NCBI RefSeq assembly: GCF_000252165.1
Contig: NZ_BAET01000014.1
Location: 124,001 to 188,000, forward strand
DNA: 64,000 nucleotides
Reading direction: 5' to 3'
Source: Glaciecola punicea ACAM 611
Lineage (GTDB): Bacteria > Pseudomonadota > Gammaproteobacteria > Enterobacterales > Alteromonadaceae
A program made the position numbers and the translations under genes. Every line of letters begins with the position of its first letter. Within the stretch, counting starts at the first letter, position 1. Below the pieces are notes generated by a model that made no database searches, had not been told where the DNA came from, and saw only the letters and a program-made list of their open reading frames with translations. Positions 37,480 to 46,929 of the stretch are shown here, one piece after another.

Positions 37480-39096
37480 ATGACACCAACCATAGCACTT
37501 TTACTTATTATCACATTCTTACTGTCTACCGTGGGTTTGCTGGTACTCATCTGGTCTATTTCTACTAATCAATTCAGCAATAGCCAAAACGCGGCTCGTA
37601 CTATTTTTACACCCGGTGAAGAAGGCCATAGTGAAGATCCAGCGCGAGAAGATACTTCAGCGTATAAAGGTGACAGCAAAGCTGCAAAAGAAGCCTTTAC
37701 TGCTCGCAGGGTGCAGGACCAATCATCCAAGCCTGCTGTTCTTATTTGGCTTTCTTCAGCCGTTTTTTGGCTATTAATCGGTTCTTTTTACGGACTACTT
37801 GCCTCTATTAAAATGCATTATCCAGAATTTATGGCAGACAGCCAGTGGTGGACATTTGGGCGTATACGGCCCATGCATTTGAATGCAGTCGTGTATGGCT
37901 GGTCATCAATGGCAGGTATTGGAGCGGTGCTGTTTTTGGTCCCACGACTATTTAAAACGCCTTTGCGTGGCACTCCCTATGCAGTCACTGGCGCTATTAT
38001 TTGGAATATTGGCGTTATTTTGGGCTTGGGGGCCATCAACTTTGGATTATCCGATGGCCAGGAATGGTTGGAGTTTCCTTGGCAAGTTGACTTTTTATTT
38101 GTATTGGGCGGTGCCCTATGTGCAGTGCCTTTACTACTTACCTGTGCACGGCGAACGGTAGAACACCTGTATGTGTCAAGCTGGTACTTTTTGGCGGCCT
38201 TAGTTTGGTTTCCGTTCCTTTTTTTCATTGCAAATGTACCTAAGGTATTTCCGGGTGCTACGGGTGCCACTGTTAATTGGTGGTTTGCGCACAATGTGCT
38301 GGGATTGTGGGTTACCCCATTAGGCATTGGTATTGCTTACTATATAATTCCCAAAATACTAGGGCGCCCAATTATTTCCTATAAATTATCATTGATTGGG
38401 TTTTGGTCGTTGGCGTTATTCTACAGTCAAGTAGGCATTCATCATCTTATTGGTGGGCCCATTCCAACGTGGCTCGTGACGCTGTCTATCGTGCACAGCG
38501 TCATGATGTCAATTCCCGTGATAACCGTCGCGATTAATCATCACGGTACCATGTGGGGCAGTTTTGGTCGTATTAAAGAATCACCTACTTTACGCTTTGT
38601 ATGGATAGGGGCGCTTATGTATACCGCAACCTCGTTGCAAGGTTCACTGATGGCATTGCGTAGCGTTAACGTTATTACCCATTTCACGCATTACACCATA
38701 GCTCACGCCCACTTGGGTATGTATGCCTTTTTAAGTTTTATCTTGTTTGGTGCCATATATTTCATAATGCCGAGACTAACCGATAGAGAGTGGCCGTGGC
38801 GGCGAATGATCAGCCTGCATTTTTGGTTAGTAGCGATAGGTATTTTAATATACTTCGTATCTCTGACGACGGCAGGTTGGCTGCAGGGCCTTGCACTACT
38901 GGATGCTAAAACACCGTTTTTAGAAATAGTCCAAATGACAATTCCGTATCTACAGGCACGTTCACTAGGAGGGGGCCTAATGGTGGCGGGTCATATTGTA
39001 TTTGTAGTGCATTTCATTTTTATGTTGTCACGTCGCGGTGCGATGACACAAGGACCCACTCTATTTCGTGTTCGCACTAAGGAGATATCGCAATGA
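37480..39096 (+). CDS. ccoN: cbb3 oxidase subunit I with CcoS-like N-terminus
   Basis: This 538-residue heme-copper oxidase core reduces oxygen in the inner membrane. Ligands fit cbb3: His133 and His411 for low-spin heme, His409 for heme b3, His271 plus His321/His322 for CuB. Tyr315 stands six residues before His321, as the cross-linked Tyr does in CcoN. Ordinary CcoN has about 475 residues; here about 80 extra residues precede it. The first 45 (ALLLIITFLLSTVGLLVLIW, then QFSNSQNAARTIFTP) look like CcoS, the small cbb3 assembly protein, followed by a charged linker. The gene overlaps ccoO by four bases. Confidence 0.9.
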   Translation: MTPTIALLLIITFLLSTVGLLVLIWSISTNQFSNSQNAARTIFTPGEEGHSEDPAREDTSAYKGDSKAAKEAFTARRVQDQSSKPAVLIWLSSAVFWLLIGSFYGLLASIKMHYPEFMADSQWWTFGRIRPMHLNAVVYGWSSMAGIGAVLFLVPRLFKTPLRGTPYAVTGAIIWNIGVILGLGAINFGLSDGQEWLEFPWQVDFLFVLGGALCAVPLLLTCARRTVEHLYVSSWYFLAALVWFPFLFFIANVPKVFPGATGATVNWWFAHNVLGLWVTPLGIGIAYYIIPKILGRPIISYKLSLIGFWSLALFYSQVGIHHLIGGPIPTWLVTLSIVHSVMMSIPVITVAINHHGTMWGSFGRIKESPTLRFVWIGALMYTATSLQGSLMALRSVNVITHFTHYTIAHAHLGMYAFLSFILFGAIYFIMPRLTDREWPWRRMISLHFWLVAIGILIYFVSLTTAGWLQGLALLDAKTPFLEIVQMTIPYLQARSLGGGLMVAGHIVFVVHFIFMLSRRGAMTQGPTLFRVRTKEISQ

Positions 39097-39698
39097 CACG
39101 TGTTCTTGCTATTATGATGGGAGCCGCGTTTATTTTGCTGCTGGCCACATTAACCTTGGTGGTAATGCCGTATTTACAAATGTCGGCAGAAGCCGTCCCT
39201 CCCGGCCTAAAACCCTACACGCAGCAAGAATTAATGGGTCGTCAAACGTATATTGCCAATGGTTGTATGTATTGCCATAGCCAGCAACCGCGAGATCCTA
39301 GCTTTGCCTCGGGTGATAGAGATCGCGGCTGGGGACGACCCTCGGTACCCGGTGATTATGCGAATGATTGGCCACACTTAATGGGCACTATGCGCACGGG
39401 ACCCGATTTGTTCAATATAGGTGCGCGCCAGCCCAGCGAAGACTGGCATTTAATTCATTTATATAACCCTCAAGCAGTAATGAAAGGCAGCATAATGCCA
39501 CCTTATCGCTTTTTATTCCGTCACGTTGAAAAAGCGGGCCCCAATGATAAGGTTGTGAATATGCCGCCTCCTTATGGTCCCGGATCGGGGCAGCTGATAG
39601 TCACTGAAGAAGGCATGGCATTGGTGGCGTATTTGTTGTCACTTGATCATACTTATCCTGCACCTACCTTGCCACAAGCTAAAATAGATGAGGAGTAA
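39093..39698 (+). CDS. ccoO: cbb3 oxidase subunit II (mono-heme cytochrome c)
   Basis: This 201-residue subunit is anchored by one N-terminal TM (ILLLATLTLVVMPYLQM). It carries the c-heme site CMYCH (Cys58, Cys61, His62) in GRQTYIANGCMYCHSQQPRD. It also has YANDWPHLMGTMRTGPDLFNIG and the loop GSIMPPYRF, which supplies the Met ligand. These match CcoO, which passes electrons toward CcoN. It is translationally coupled to ccoN through ATGA. Confidence 0.94.
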   Translation: MTRVLAIMMGAAFILLLATLTLVVMPYLQMSAEAVPPGLKPYTQQELMGRQTYIANGCMYCHSQQPRDPSFASGDRDRGWGRPSVPGDYANDWPHLMGTMRTGPDLFNIGARQPSEDWHLIHLYNPQAVMKGSIMPPYRFLFRHVEKAGPNDKVVNMPPPYGPGSGQLIVTEEGMALVAYLLSLDHTYPAPTLPQAKIDEE

Positions 39699-39701
39699 GT
39701 G

Positions 39702-40295
39702 ATGAGTGAAAAAAAATATCGCGCGCACCAACGCGAGGGTCCCGAGCCAGAAGAAGGAGTCCGCGAAGTCCCCAAACTTGTCTTCGTTTATATACTCATC
39801 CTTATAATATGGGGTGTGGGCTATTACGCTTGGCAAATTGGTAAACCCATGCAGGGTGGCGATAGTCGCTCAGTGGCAATCCAGCCGGCAATCAATTCCG
39901 AAAATGTCGCAACGCTTATTGATGGCGGTGCAATCTACAGCATCCAGTGCAGTGCCTGTCATCAAGCAACTGGACAGGGTATTCCTGGTGCGTTTCCTCC
40001 CCTAGCCGGCAGTGAATGGGTGCTTGCGGACTCAGCAATTCTCGTGTCTATTTTACAGGATGGTTTACAGGGTCCAATTGTCGTAGCAGGCAATACTTAC
40101 AACGGTGTAATGCCTTATTTTCGCGGTAAATTGTCAAGCGCGGAAATTGCCGCGGTATTAACGTATATCCGCAGTGAATGGGGTAATAACGCAGATAGGA
40201 TAGACCCTATTATGGTGGATGAACATAAAACACGATTTGGTGAACGTGTCCCTTGGACGTCTGATGAGCTCATTGCAGAGTTTGGTAAGCCTTAA
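39702..40295 (+). CDS. ccoP: cbb3 oxidase subunit III, mono-heme CcoP
   Basis: This 197-residue protein has one TM (LVFVYILILIIWGVGYYAW) and a single c-type heme site, CSACH (Cys83, Cys86, His87), with Met137 in NGVMPYF as likely second ligand. Standard CcoP is about 300 residues and has two CXXCH sites, so this is a short mono-heme form. ATG 39702 has AGGAG six bases ahead; a GTG one codon earlier is less likely. It sits directly behind ccoO. No ccoQ is visible. Confidence 0.85.
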   Translation: MSEKKYRAHQREGPEPEEGVREVPKLVFVYILILIIWGVGYYAWQIGKPMQGGDSRSVAIQPAINSENVATLIDGGAIYSIQCSACHQATGQGIPGAFPPLAGSEWVLADSAILVSILQDGLQGPIVVAGNTYNGVMPYFRGKLSSAEIAAVLTYIRSEWGNNADRIDPIMVDEHKTRFGERVPWTSDELIAEFGKP

Positions 40296-40296
40296 T

Positions 40297-42537
40297 ATGC
40301 ATACTAGCGCAAACATTAGTAACGCCATTGATGATAATACTGCACCAGAGCGTGACGCAAAGAAAAATAGCGCGATCTTCATGATAGAAGGTATGCGTTG
40401 TGGCAGTTGCGCGATTGCAATAGAAGCATTGTTAAATAAACAGCCTAATGTGAGTGAGGCGACAGTTAATTTTTCGGCAGACATCGCGATGATCCATTGG
40501 AAGCTGATTGAGCCCGATATTTTGCAACTTGAACGCGCAGTGAAACGCTTAGGGTATAGCTTACATACTTCAATTTGTCCCAAACGCAGTGCCGAGCAGG
40601 CCGACAAGACGCGTAAGCTACTGCAGATGCGCCTTGCGGTGGCAGTGGTATTTGGGATGTGGAGTATGATGCCCGCGATTTTATTATATCTTGCGCCGTT
40701 TGGTGCGGTTGAGCATGAATATATGTGGCCACTGGCGCTGGCCAGTGGCCTGTTTGCTATTCCAGTAGTGTTGTATTCTGGGAGTCATTTTTATCGCGTG
40801 GGTTTGCGTACTTTGTTAGCGGCGGCGCCTGGCTTAGACACACTAATTACGCTAGCAGTAGTGGCGGCTTGTATTGTTTCGGTATGGCAGTTGAAAATGG
40901 GTCAGCATCATGTGTATTTTGATGCGGCCGTTATGCTCATTACTTTTCAGTTAATTGCGCGATTAATGGACAGTAGTGTACGTCGACGTGCATCGGATAT
41001 TGTACAAGGTTATTTTCACACCATACCAGAAACGGTAAACGTTTTTAATGAAGCTGGCGAAATCAGTAAAAAAGCAGCTAACACGCTAACGCTTGGCAAG
41101 ATAATCGTGTTAAGTGCAGGTCAAAAGCTAGCACTAGATGGTGTAGTAAAATCCGGTGCTGGACAGGCAGATGTGTCTTTGTTAACTGGTGAACATGCTC
41201 CCCAGCCGATGATTCCTGGAAATGAACTTTTGGCAGGCTGCACCTTGTTAGAAGGAGAGCTACAGCTAATTGTGACGGCGGGGGTCGGTGAGCGGAGAAT
41301 CGACCGCTTATCTCATTCTATTAGCGGCTTGCTGAGTCGAAAAATGGCGTTGCAACAGCTAACCGATCGCATTGCGCGTTGGCTTATACCGGTGATTGTT
41401 GTATCTGCTATATTGGCAGTAGTATTGGCCACTTTGCAAGGCGAGTCCATCATGGTCGCAGTTGGTATTGGTGTAGCGGTACTCATTGTCAGTTGCCCCT
41501 GCGCGTTAAGTTTGGCTATTCCAATGGTCATCACTATGGGGTATTCGGGCATGCTTCAGCAAGGTATCGTGCTACGCGATCCGGCTGCGTTGGAAGCGGC
41601 GGCTGACATCAATGCTGTGGTGTTTGATAAAACGGGCACACTAACCACGGCCGAACCAAGCATTCATACTGTGCTTCCTGCGCCGGGTTGGAATAATAGC
41701 GATTTATTGCAACTCGCTATGAACATTTTGCATGATTCGTTACACCCTACTGCCAAAGGCCTGCAAGCTTCAGTGGCAAAATCGCTGGTCCCCGTCACCG
41801 ACGGCCATCGAGAAAGTAAGGCCGGTGAGGGCACTGTGTGGAAAAGCACTAATGGAGTTGCCTTGGCCGGGCGTGCTAGTTGGTTGCGGCAACAAGGGGT
41901 AAGCCTGCCCACAATTATCGATAACGGTATGCAGTTGCACCTTGCAAACCAAGGACGTTATGCCGGTAGTATTAATTTTCAAGAAACCGTGCGAGAAGGG
42001 GCGGTAGAAACGGTTACTGCGCTACATCAACAAGGTCTTGATGTATATCTGCTAAGCGGTGATACGCAACAGTCCTGTTATGCCTTAGCTGAGCGTATGA
42101 GTATTAGCAAACAAAAAGTGTTTTTTGAGCATACGCCAGAGCAAAAGCATCAATTTGTTGAGACATTAGAAAAGAGTGCCCGCGTGGCTTTTGTCGGGGA
42201 TGGACTGAACGATGGATTAGCTTTGGCGGGTGCCCGACTGGGTATTGCCGTGGGTCGGGCCTCGTCGGCCACTGCCATGGCAGCGGCGGTGTATTTGCCG
42301 AATAGCATAAATCGAGTGCCTGCTACACTTTTGTTGGCACAAAAAGCGCGCACTTTAATGTATCAAAACTTATTTTGGGCCTTGACTTATAATGTACTGC
42401 TGATCCCATTAGCGGTATGGGGCTGGGTTCATCCGGTCATTGCGGCGCTTGCCATGTCGCTAAGTAGCTTGTGCGTATTATTTAATAGTATGAGAATGCA
42501 AAGGCGATATCATTCGTATGTTTCCAGCGCAGACTAA
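40297..42537 (+). CDS. ccoI: Copper P-type ATPase, CcoI-like
   Basis: This 746-residue P1B-ATPase moves Cu(I) across the inner membrane. It has one N-terminal metal domain (GMRCGSC, Cys35/Cys38), membrane motif SCPCALSLAIP, phosphorylation site DKTGTLTT, the SLHPTAKGL HP motif, and GDGLNDGLAL. The frame is open upstream to 40219 inside ccoP; I chose ATG 40297, one base after its stop. The position behind ccoNOP fits CcoI, which supplies copper to the oxidase. The usual ccoG and ccoH are absent here. Confidence 0.88.
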   Translation: MHTSANISNAIDDNTAPERDAKKNSAIFMIEGMRCGSCAIAIEALLNKQPNVSEATVNFSADIAMIHWKLIEPDILQLERAVKRLGYSLHTSICPKRSAEQADKTRKLLQMRLAVAVVFGMWSMMPAILLYLAPFGAVEHEYMWPLALASGLFAIPVVLYSGSHFYRVGLRTLLAAAPGLDTLITLAVVAACIVSVWQLKMGQHHVYFDAAVMLITFQLIARLMDSSVRRRASDIVQGYFHTIPETVNVFNEAGEISKKAANTLTLGKIIVLSAGQKLALDGVVKSGAGQADVSLLTGEHAPQPMIPGNELLAGCTLLEGELQLIVTAGVGERRIDRLSHSISGLLSRKMALQQLTDRIARWLIPVIVVSAILAVVLATLQGESIMVAVGIGVAVLIVSCPCALSLAIPMVITMGYSGMLQQGIVLRDPAALEAAADINAVVFDKTGTLTTAEPSIHTVLPAPGWNNSDLLQLAMNILHDSLHPTAKGLQASVAKSLVPVTDGHRESKAGEGTVWKSTNGVALAGRASWLRQQGVSLPTIIDNGMQLHLANQGRYAGSINFQETVREGAVETVTALHQQGLDVYLLSGDTQQSCYALAERMSISKQKVFFEHTPEQKHQFVETLEKSARVAFVGDGLNDGLALAGARLGIAVGRASSATAMAAAVYLPNSINRVPATLLLAQKARTLMYQNLFWALTYNVLLIPLAVWGWVHPVIAALAMSLSSLCVLFNSMRMQRRYHSYVSSAD

Positions 42538-42605
42538 ATAAGGTCTAGGGAGAATGTCGTGGTTTTTAGTCGCGGTCTCTAAGACCGAGGTTTGGTGCAA
42601 GAAGA

Positions 42606-42788
42606 ATGGCGGAAAGTGCGGTATTATTGGTTGATGATGTATTACAAGCCTACGCGATTCGTCAGTGGGTGTCTTTGCAAATAACAGCAACTTTCGAGCG
42701 CAAAACCCAGCAAAATCAGGCTCGGTTGAATAGATCAGGTATGTGGTTTATTCTTATTATCTTCATAGTCGCGGTACTACTAACATAA
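42606..42788 (+). CDS. Possible 60-residue single-TM protein
   Basis: A short frame between the copper ATPase and the ZIP gene has a polar first part (AIRQWVSLQITATFERKTQQNQARL) and a C-terminal helix of about 15 hydrophobic residues (MWFILIIFIVAVLLT). The ribosome-binding site is weak. It is not CcoQ-like that I can tell. It may be a small accessory membrane protein of this cluster. Confidence 0.4.
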   Translation: MAESAVLLVDDVLQAYAIRQWVSLQITATFERKTQQNQARLNRSGMWFILIIFIVAVLLT

Positions 42789-42797
42789 GGTGAGTTT

Positions 42798-43682
42798 ATG
42801 GCATTGCGGTATTGGGTAGTTCTGACGATCCTTATCGGTGGCTTCATCGCGCTGTTGCCCGGCATATATTTGCGTTTGGTGGCGAATGACCCGCATATGA
42901 CGGGCGCGCTGATGGGTGGTATGATTGCCGCCGCGGCAACTGCGCTGGGTACTATTCCCGCGGTTTTAACGGGGCAGCTTTCGCAGCGCTTTATCGATAC
43001 GTTAATGGGGTTTGGTGCTGGAGTGATGCTGGCAGCAACGTCGTTTTCGTTGATCATACCGGCATTGGATACTGCCGCTGATCAGGGTGCAGGTTCCTGG
43101 CTGGCCGGGGGCATTGTTGGCGGTGGCATCATATTGGGCGCTCTGGGTCTGCTGATGATTGAGCGGCTTGTGCCCCATGAGCATTTTGTGAAAGGCCTTG
43201 AAGGTGGCGCCCGATCTGAAATCAATATCGAGCAGGCAACAAAGCTCAAGCGGGTCTGGCTTTTTGTCACAGCAATCGTGTTGCACAACTTTCCTGAAGG
43301 CATGGCGATTGGTGTTTCATTTGCTGGGCCGGATCTGGTGGGTGCAAAAGCCCTAGCGGTGGGTATTGCGATACAGGATATTCCCGAAGGCTTTGTGGTG
43401 GCTTTGGCCCTGATTAGCGTTGGTTACAGTAAAGGTGTAGCCCTTGGCGTTGGTATTTTTTCTGGTCTGGTGGAGCCTATTGCGGCCGTGTTGGGCGTTG
43501 CATTGATTGGCCTTTCGGTTCACCTTCTGCCTTGGGGACTGGCGATTGCGGCGGGTGCTATGCTGTTTGTCATCAGCCATGAAATCATTCCTGAATCCCA
43601 TCGCGCCGGGCATGAAAGCTGGGCAACGGGTGGGCTTATAATTGGGTTTGTGCTGATGATGCTTCTTGATACAGCGCTTTGA
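42798..43682 (+). CDS. ZIP-family metal transporter
   Basis: This 294-residue polytopic importer of divalent metal (probably zinc, with iron or manganese possible) has TM4 motif HNFPEGMAIGVSF and TM5 motif DIPEGFVVALALI, which carry the binuclear metal ligands, and ISHEIIPESHRAGHE near the C-terminus. AGGTGAG lies a few bases ahead of the ATG. The base composition looks richer in G and C than the preceding genes, which could mean separate origin. Confidence 0.9.
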   Translation: MALRYWVVLTILIGGFIALLPGIYLRLVANDPHMTGALMGGMIAAAATALGTIPAVLTGQLSQRFIDTLMGFGAGVMLAATSFSLIIPALDTAADQGAGSWLAGGIVGGGIILGALGLLMIERLVPHEHFVKGLEGGARSEINIEQATKLKRVWLFVTAIVLHNFPEGMAIGVSFAGPDLVGAKALAVGIAIQDIPEGFVVALALISVGYSKGVALGVGIFSGLVEPIAAVLGVALIGLSVHLLPWGLAIAAGAMLFVISHEIIPESHRAGHESWATGGLIIGFVLMMLLDTAL

Positions 43683-43956
43683 GTGCCAAGTGTTCGAGCT
43701 GCATTGCTATGGTCAATTAGCTAATACTTCTGGTTTTTCGTTTGACGCAGGCACTTTGTGCAAAGTAGTTTGCCAATGCCAATTCTGATGAGTCAGAGAT
43801 CTTAGAAACACTATTCCGCTAGATCAGACGACCTTGACAATAAGTTTAACAAGGACTTCGATTCGAGCGACTGTTACCGTATTTAAATTGTTAATTTCGG
43901 GAGGATTGGTGGTTGGTTAAGGTAGACATTATTGGATAGAACAAAGAGAATTAATA

Positions 43957-45249
43957 ATGGCAGCTAAAACAATATATCAACTGTTAATTAATGAAGAGGA
44001 TGCCCGTGCTTGCCGCGATATTCCAGATAGCGCCTGCACTAAAGTACCCAAAAACTTTATGGTGGTGCTATTTAGCCAGATATTGCTGAGCTTGGGGGAT
44101 TCCCTTACCAGTCCCAAAACGGTGTTAACTTGGTTGATGACAGTGGTCGGTGCGCCGCCTGCTATGGTCGCTTTGTTGGTGCCTATTCGCGAATCAGGTT
44201 CAATGTTGCCGCAGTTGGCAATTGGTGCGTGGGTGCGTCGCTACGCGATCCGCAAAACCTTTTGGATTACCGGAAGTATTATTCAGGGCAGTTGTGTGCT
44301 AGCGATGGCATTTGCTGTTAGTCATTTGCGCGGCGCTGCTGCAGGCTCAGCTATCATTGGTTTGCTCATACTGTTTAGCCTAGGGCGTGGTTTGTGCTCA
44401 GTTGCCATGAAAGATGTGCAGGGCAAAACAGTCCCTAAAGGCCAACGTGGCCAGCTTATCGGCATTGCTGGCACGGTATCGGGCGTTTTGACTTTGCTGG
44501 TGTCATTCTGGCTGGTGGCTCAGGAACCAAACATTTTATGGGTTTATCTGGTGTTGCTGATTGTCGCTGGATTGTTGTGGTTTAGTGCTGCGGCATTATT
44601 TAGCCAGGTGCAGGAGAAGCCGGGTGAAACTGACGGTGGTGTTAACGCGCTGCAGCAGGCATGGCAAAATTTAAGCCTGCTCAAAACCGACCTGCATTTT
44701 CGGCAGTTTGTAATTTGCCGTGCTTTACTGTTGGGCTCGGCGTTAGTTACGCCTTTTTTGGTCTTGCTGGCCCAGCAACAACATAACACTGGTCAAACTC
44801 TTGGATGGTTTTTAGCCAGCGCCAGCTTGGCCAGCGCGATTAGTACCTTTATTTGGGGCAAGGCCGCGGATCGCAGCAGCCGCAACGTTATTATTATTGC
44901 CGCTGGCCTTGCGTTATTGGGCTGTGGCTTATTGGTCGTGTTGCATATGATGTTGCAGGAAGTTGCGCTTGTCGTCTATTTGCTGCTGTTTTTACTGCTG
45001 AGTATTGGTCATGCTGGTGTTAGGGTGGGTCGCAAAACCTATTTGCTCGATATGGCATCGGGTAACAAACGCACCGACTACGTGTCGGTTAGTAACTCGG
45101 TAATTGGCGTGCTATTATTAATCGTCGGCGCAGTTAGTAGCGCTATTGCTTGGTGGTCACTACTGGCAGTGCTGTGGTTTTTCTTTGCCACCAGTTTAGC
45201 CGGTTTACTCTACGCATTTAAGCTGCTGGATGTTTCAAATGCAAGTTAA
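43957..45249 (+). CDS. MFS transporter
   Basis: This 430-residue major-facilitator protein has about twelve hydrophobic helices. It has an unusual 30-residue hydrophilic start (LLINEEDARACRDIPDSACTK). Next come TM1 SQILLSLGDSLTSPKTVLTW and the A-motif-like loop GAWVRRYAIRKTFW. A middle loop QEKPGETDGGVNALQQAWQN lies between the halves. AAGAG lies near the ATG. No substrate can be named. Confidence 0.85.
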   Translation: MAAKTIYQLLINEEDARACRDIPDSACTKVPKNFMVVLFSQILLSLGDSLTSPKTVLTWLMTVVGAPPAMVALLVPIRESGSMLPQLAIGAWVRRYAIRKTFWITGSIIQGSCVLAMAFAVSHLRGAAAGSAIIGLLILFSLGRGLCSVAMKDVQGKTVPKGQRGQLIGIAGTVSGVLTLLVSFWLVAQEPNILWVYLVLLIVAGLLWFSAAALFSQVQEKPGETDGGVNALQQAWQNLSLLKTDLHFRQFVICRALLLGSALVTPFLVLLAQQQHNTGQTLGWFLASASLASAISTFIWGKAADRSSRNVIIIAAGLALLGCGLLVVLHMMLQEVALVVYLLLFLLLSIGHAGVRVGRKTYLLDMASGNKRTDYVSVSNSVIGVLLLIVGAVSSAIAWWSLLAVLWFFFATSLAGLLYAFKLLDVSNAS

Positions 45250-45446
45250 ATCAGAGTTTACAACTGACTGGCAAGACCAAGGCAATAATATCAGGGTGTG
45301 TGTTTCTGACGCAGCTTAATTGAGCATTGCATAAAGATTTTGAGCAAGCATTTAGTTTATGACATTAAATTCAACCAAATCTATGCTTATTACGTGTCTC
45401 AAGCGTGACATTTCTTTTATCAGTAGCTAAAAAACGGGAGTAACAG

Positions 45447-46133
45447 ATGAAGCTTGCAATTTTGGGCGCCAAGGGTGCGGTTGGACAAAATCTAGTTAAA
45501 TTGGCTCTGGACGGTGGTCACCATGTTGTTGCGATTGAATTAGACTGGTCAGACGCGCCAGCGCTTCAAAGCAATATAAGATTGGTCGAAGCCAATGTGC
45601 TAACAGATGAGCTAACAGGCGCATTTTCGGGATGCGATGCGGTGCTGTCGTGTCTTGGCGTGGGCAAAGCGCCTAAAGTTTTATTGGATCCGCCGCCGTT
45701 ATATACGCAAGGGACGACAAACATAATTGCGGGGATGCGCGAGGCAAAGGTGGATAGATTGATAGTGATTTCTGCTAGCTTTGTTGAGGCCAAAAATCGT
45801 GGTCCAGTATACTTCAAACTTCCTATGATGGCTGCCCTTCACAATGTGCTAGATGATATGGCAGAAATGGAAACGCAGCTGCGAGCATCGCCGATAAATT
45901 GGACTGCGGTGCGTCCGGGGTGGCTAATGGAGGGAGAAATTACTGGCGACTATGTGGTCACCGAAGATGTGATCCCTCAGGATTTGATCCGTACCCGAAT
46001 GGCCGACGTCGCGCATTTCATGTTACAACTGGCGCAAACAGGCGCATGGTCTCGCCAGACTCCAGCGCTGGCGCGTAAAGAAGCGCCAGAAGCAACATCG
46101 TTATCTGCAGTTGTGAAAGACATTTTGGGCTAA
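45447..46133 (+). CDS. NAD(P)-binding Rossmann protein (atypical SDR)
   Basis: This 228-residue protein opens with LAILGAKGAVGQNLVKLAL, the NAD(P)-binding Gly-rich loop (GxxGxxG). It then has SCLGVGKAP and VISASFVEA and ends in the usual helical tail. It belongs with NmrA/YwnB-type atypical short-chain dehydrogenase folds used as reductases or redox-sensing proteins. GGGAG lies seven bases before ATG 45447. The reaction is unknown. Confidence 0.82.
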   Translation: MKLAILGAKGAVGQNLVKLALDGGHHVVAIELDWSDAPALQSNIRLVEANVLTDELTGAFSGCDAVLSCLGVGKAPKVLLDPPPLYTQGTTNIIAGMREAKVDRLIVISASFVEAKNRGPVYFKLPMMAALHNVLDDMAEMETQLRASPINWTAVRPGWLMEGEITGDYVVTEDVIPQDLIRTRMADVAHFMLQLAQTGAWSRQTPALARKEAPEATSLSAVVKDILG

Positions 46134-46291
46134 ACCAATTATCACCACTATTTCTATAAATTAACAATGAAAGTATCTTTCATGAAAACACTAATATCAT
46201 TACAAGGTGCAGTCGCATCGGCGACAAACGCTCTAAGGCTTGGCTTGTTTTCCGTTTAACAGTAAGCCACCAAAATTATTTTTGTCTTTAC

Positions 46292-46798
46292 CTAAGAGCT
46301 TGTTATACATTTAACCGGATATATAAAGTTTGTTAAAAAACCAGAATATGCCCATAGTAAAGTACCTATAATAGTTAACGTTACACCGATGGACTCAATT
46401 TTAAGGATTTTTTTGGCTGTATTTTTCATTAGCGCTTCATCATCATCACTAACTTCAGGGATTGATAGATTAACGCCTCTTGCTGTTGGAAGCTCAGACA
46501 TTATCCCATCTCGGGACTTTGGGAATATTGAAGCTACATAATATTGAACCTCTTCATCATTTTTTGGCACTGAATGGCTAACTGTTAGTAAAACACCAAA
46601 TATAGTTGTTACACCACCGGATGCAGCTAACCAATTAAAATCTTTTAGGACTATTGAAGCAAACAAAGAGCATACATTAAATAAAACGATACTAATCACA
46701 GTCACTAAATAGTGCTTTGCTATTTTATTCAATACGCGCAGTGATACCGGAACAATTATCTTATCCGCCACAAAAACTCCAAACGTTAAGTGATGCAT
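46292..46798 (-). CDS. Three-TM membrane protein of unknown function
   Basis: This 168-residue product has two hydrophobic segments in the first half (HYLVTVISIVLFNVCSLFAS and WLAASGGVTTIFGVLLTV), an acidic soluble loop (about 78-130), and a third TM near the end (ESIGVTLTIIGTLLWAYSGF). I do not recognise the family. It lies alone behind putA, with a perfect 12-bp hairpin (46815-46846) just upstream. Confidence 0.55.
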   Translation of the reverse strand: MHHLTFGVFVADKIIVPVSLRVLNKIAKHYLVTVISIVLFNVCSLFASIVLKDFNWLAASGGVTTIFGVLLTVSHSVPKNDEEVQYYVASIFPKSRDGIMSELPTARGVNLSIPEVSDDDEALMKNTAKKILKIESIGVTLTIIGTLLWAYSGFLTNFIYPVKCITSS

Positions 46799-46814
46799 AA
46801 CCAGGCTGCAGATT

Positions 46815-46846
46815 CACTCGTTCTATGATTAATGATAGAACGAGTG
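46815..46846. other. 12-bp perfect hairpin behind putA
   Basis: CACTCGTTCTAT pairs fully with ATAGAACGAGTG around the eight-base loop GATTAATG. No T-run follows on either strand, so it is not a classical terminator. It lies between putA and the small membrane-protein gene. Confidence 0.5.
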
Positions 46847-46929
46847 CTTAGGCTCAGTTGTGTTTAGGCCACGAATGACGTGGAATTTAGAAAGTCGCAT
46901 TGTCTCACCGTAATATCACCCCTGAATAG

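Noticed and set aside
42554-42634. A 26-codon frame ahead of the small TM protein
   Set aside because: Too short and with no recognisable feature; the ribosome-binding site overlaps the start.
46254-46310. GTTTAAC ... GTTATAC, considered as an integron attC site ahead of a small membrane-protein gene
   Set aside because: Only one end matches the attC core consensus and the middle does not fold into the expected long stem; no other cassette is seen.
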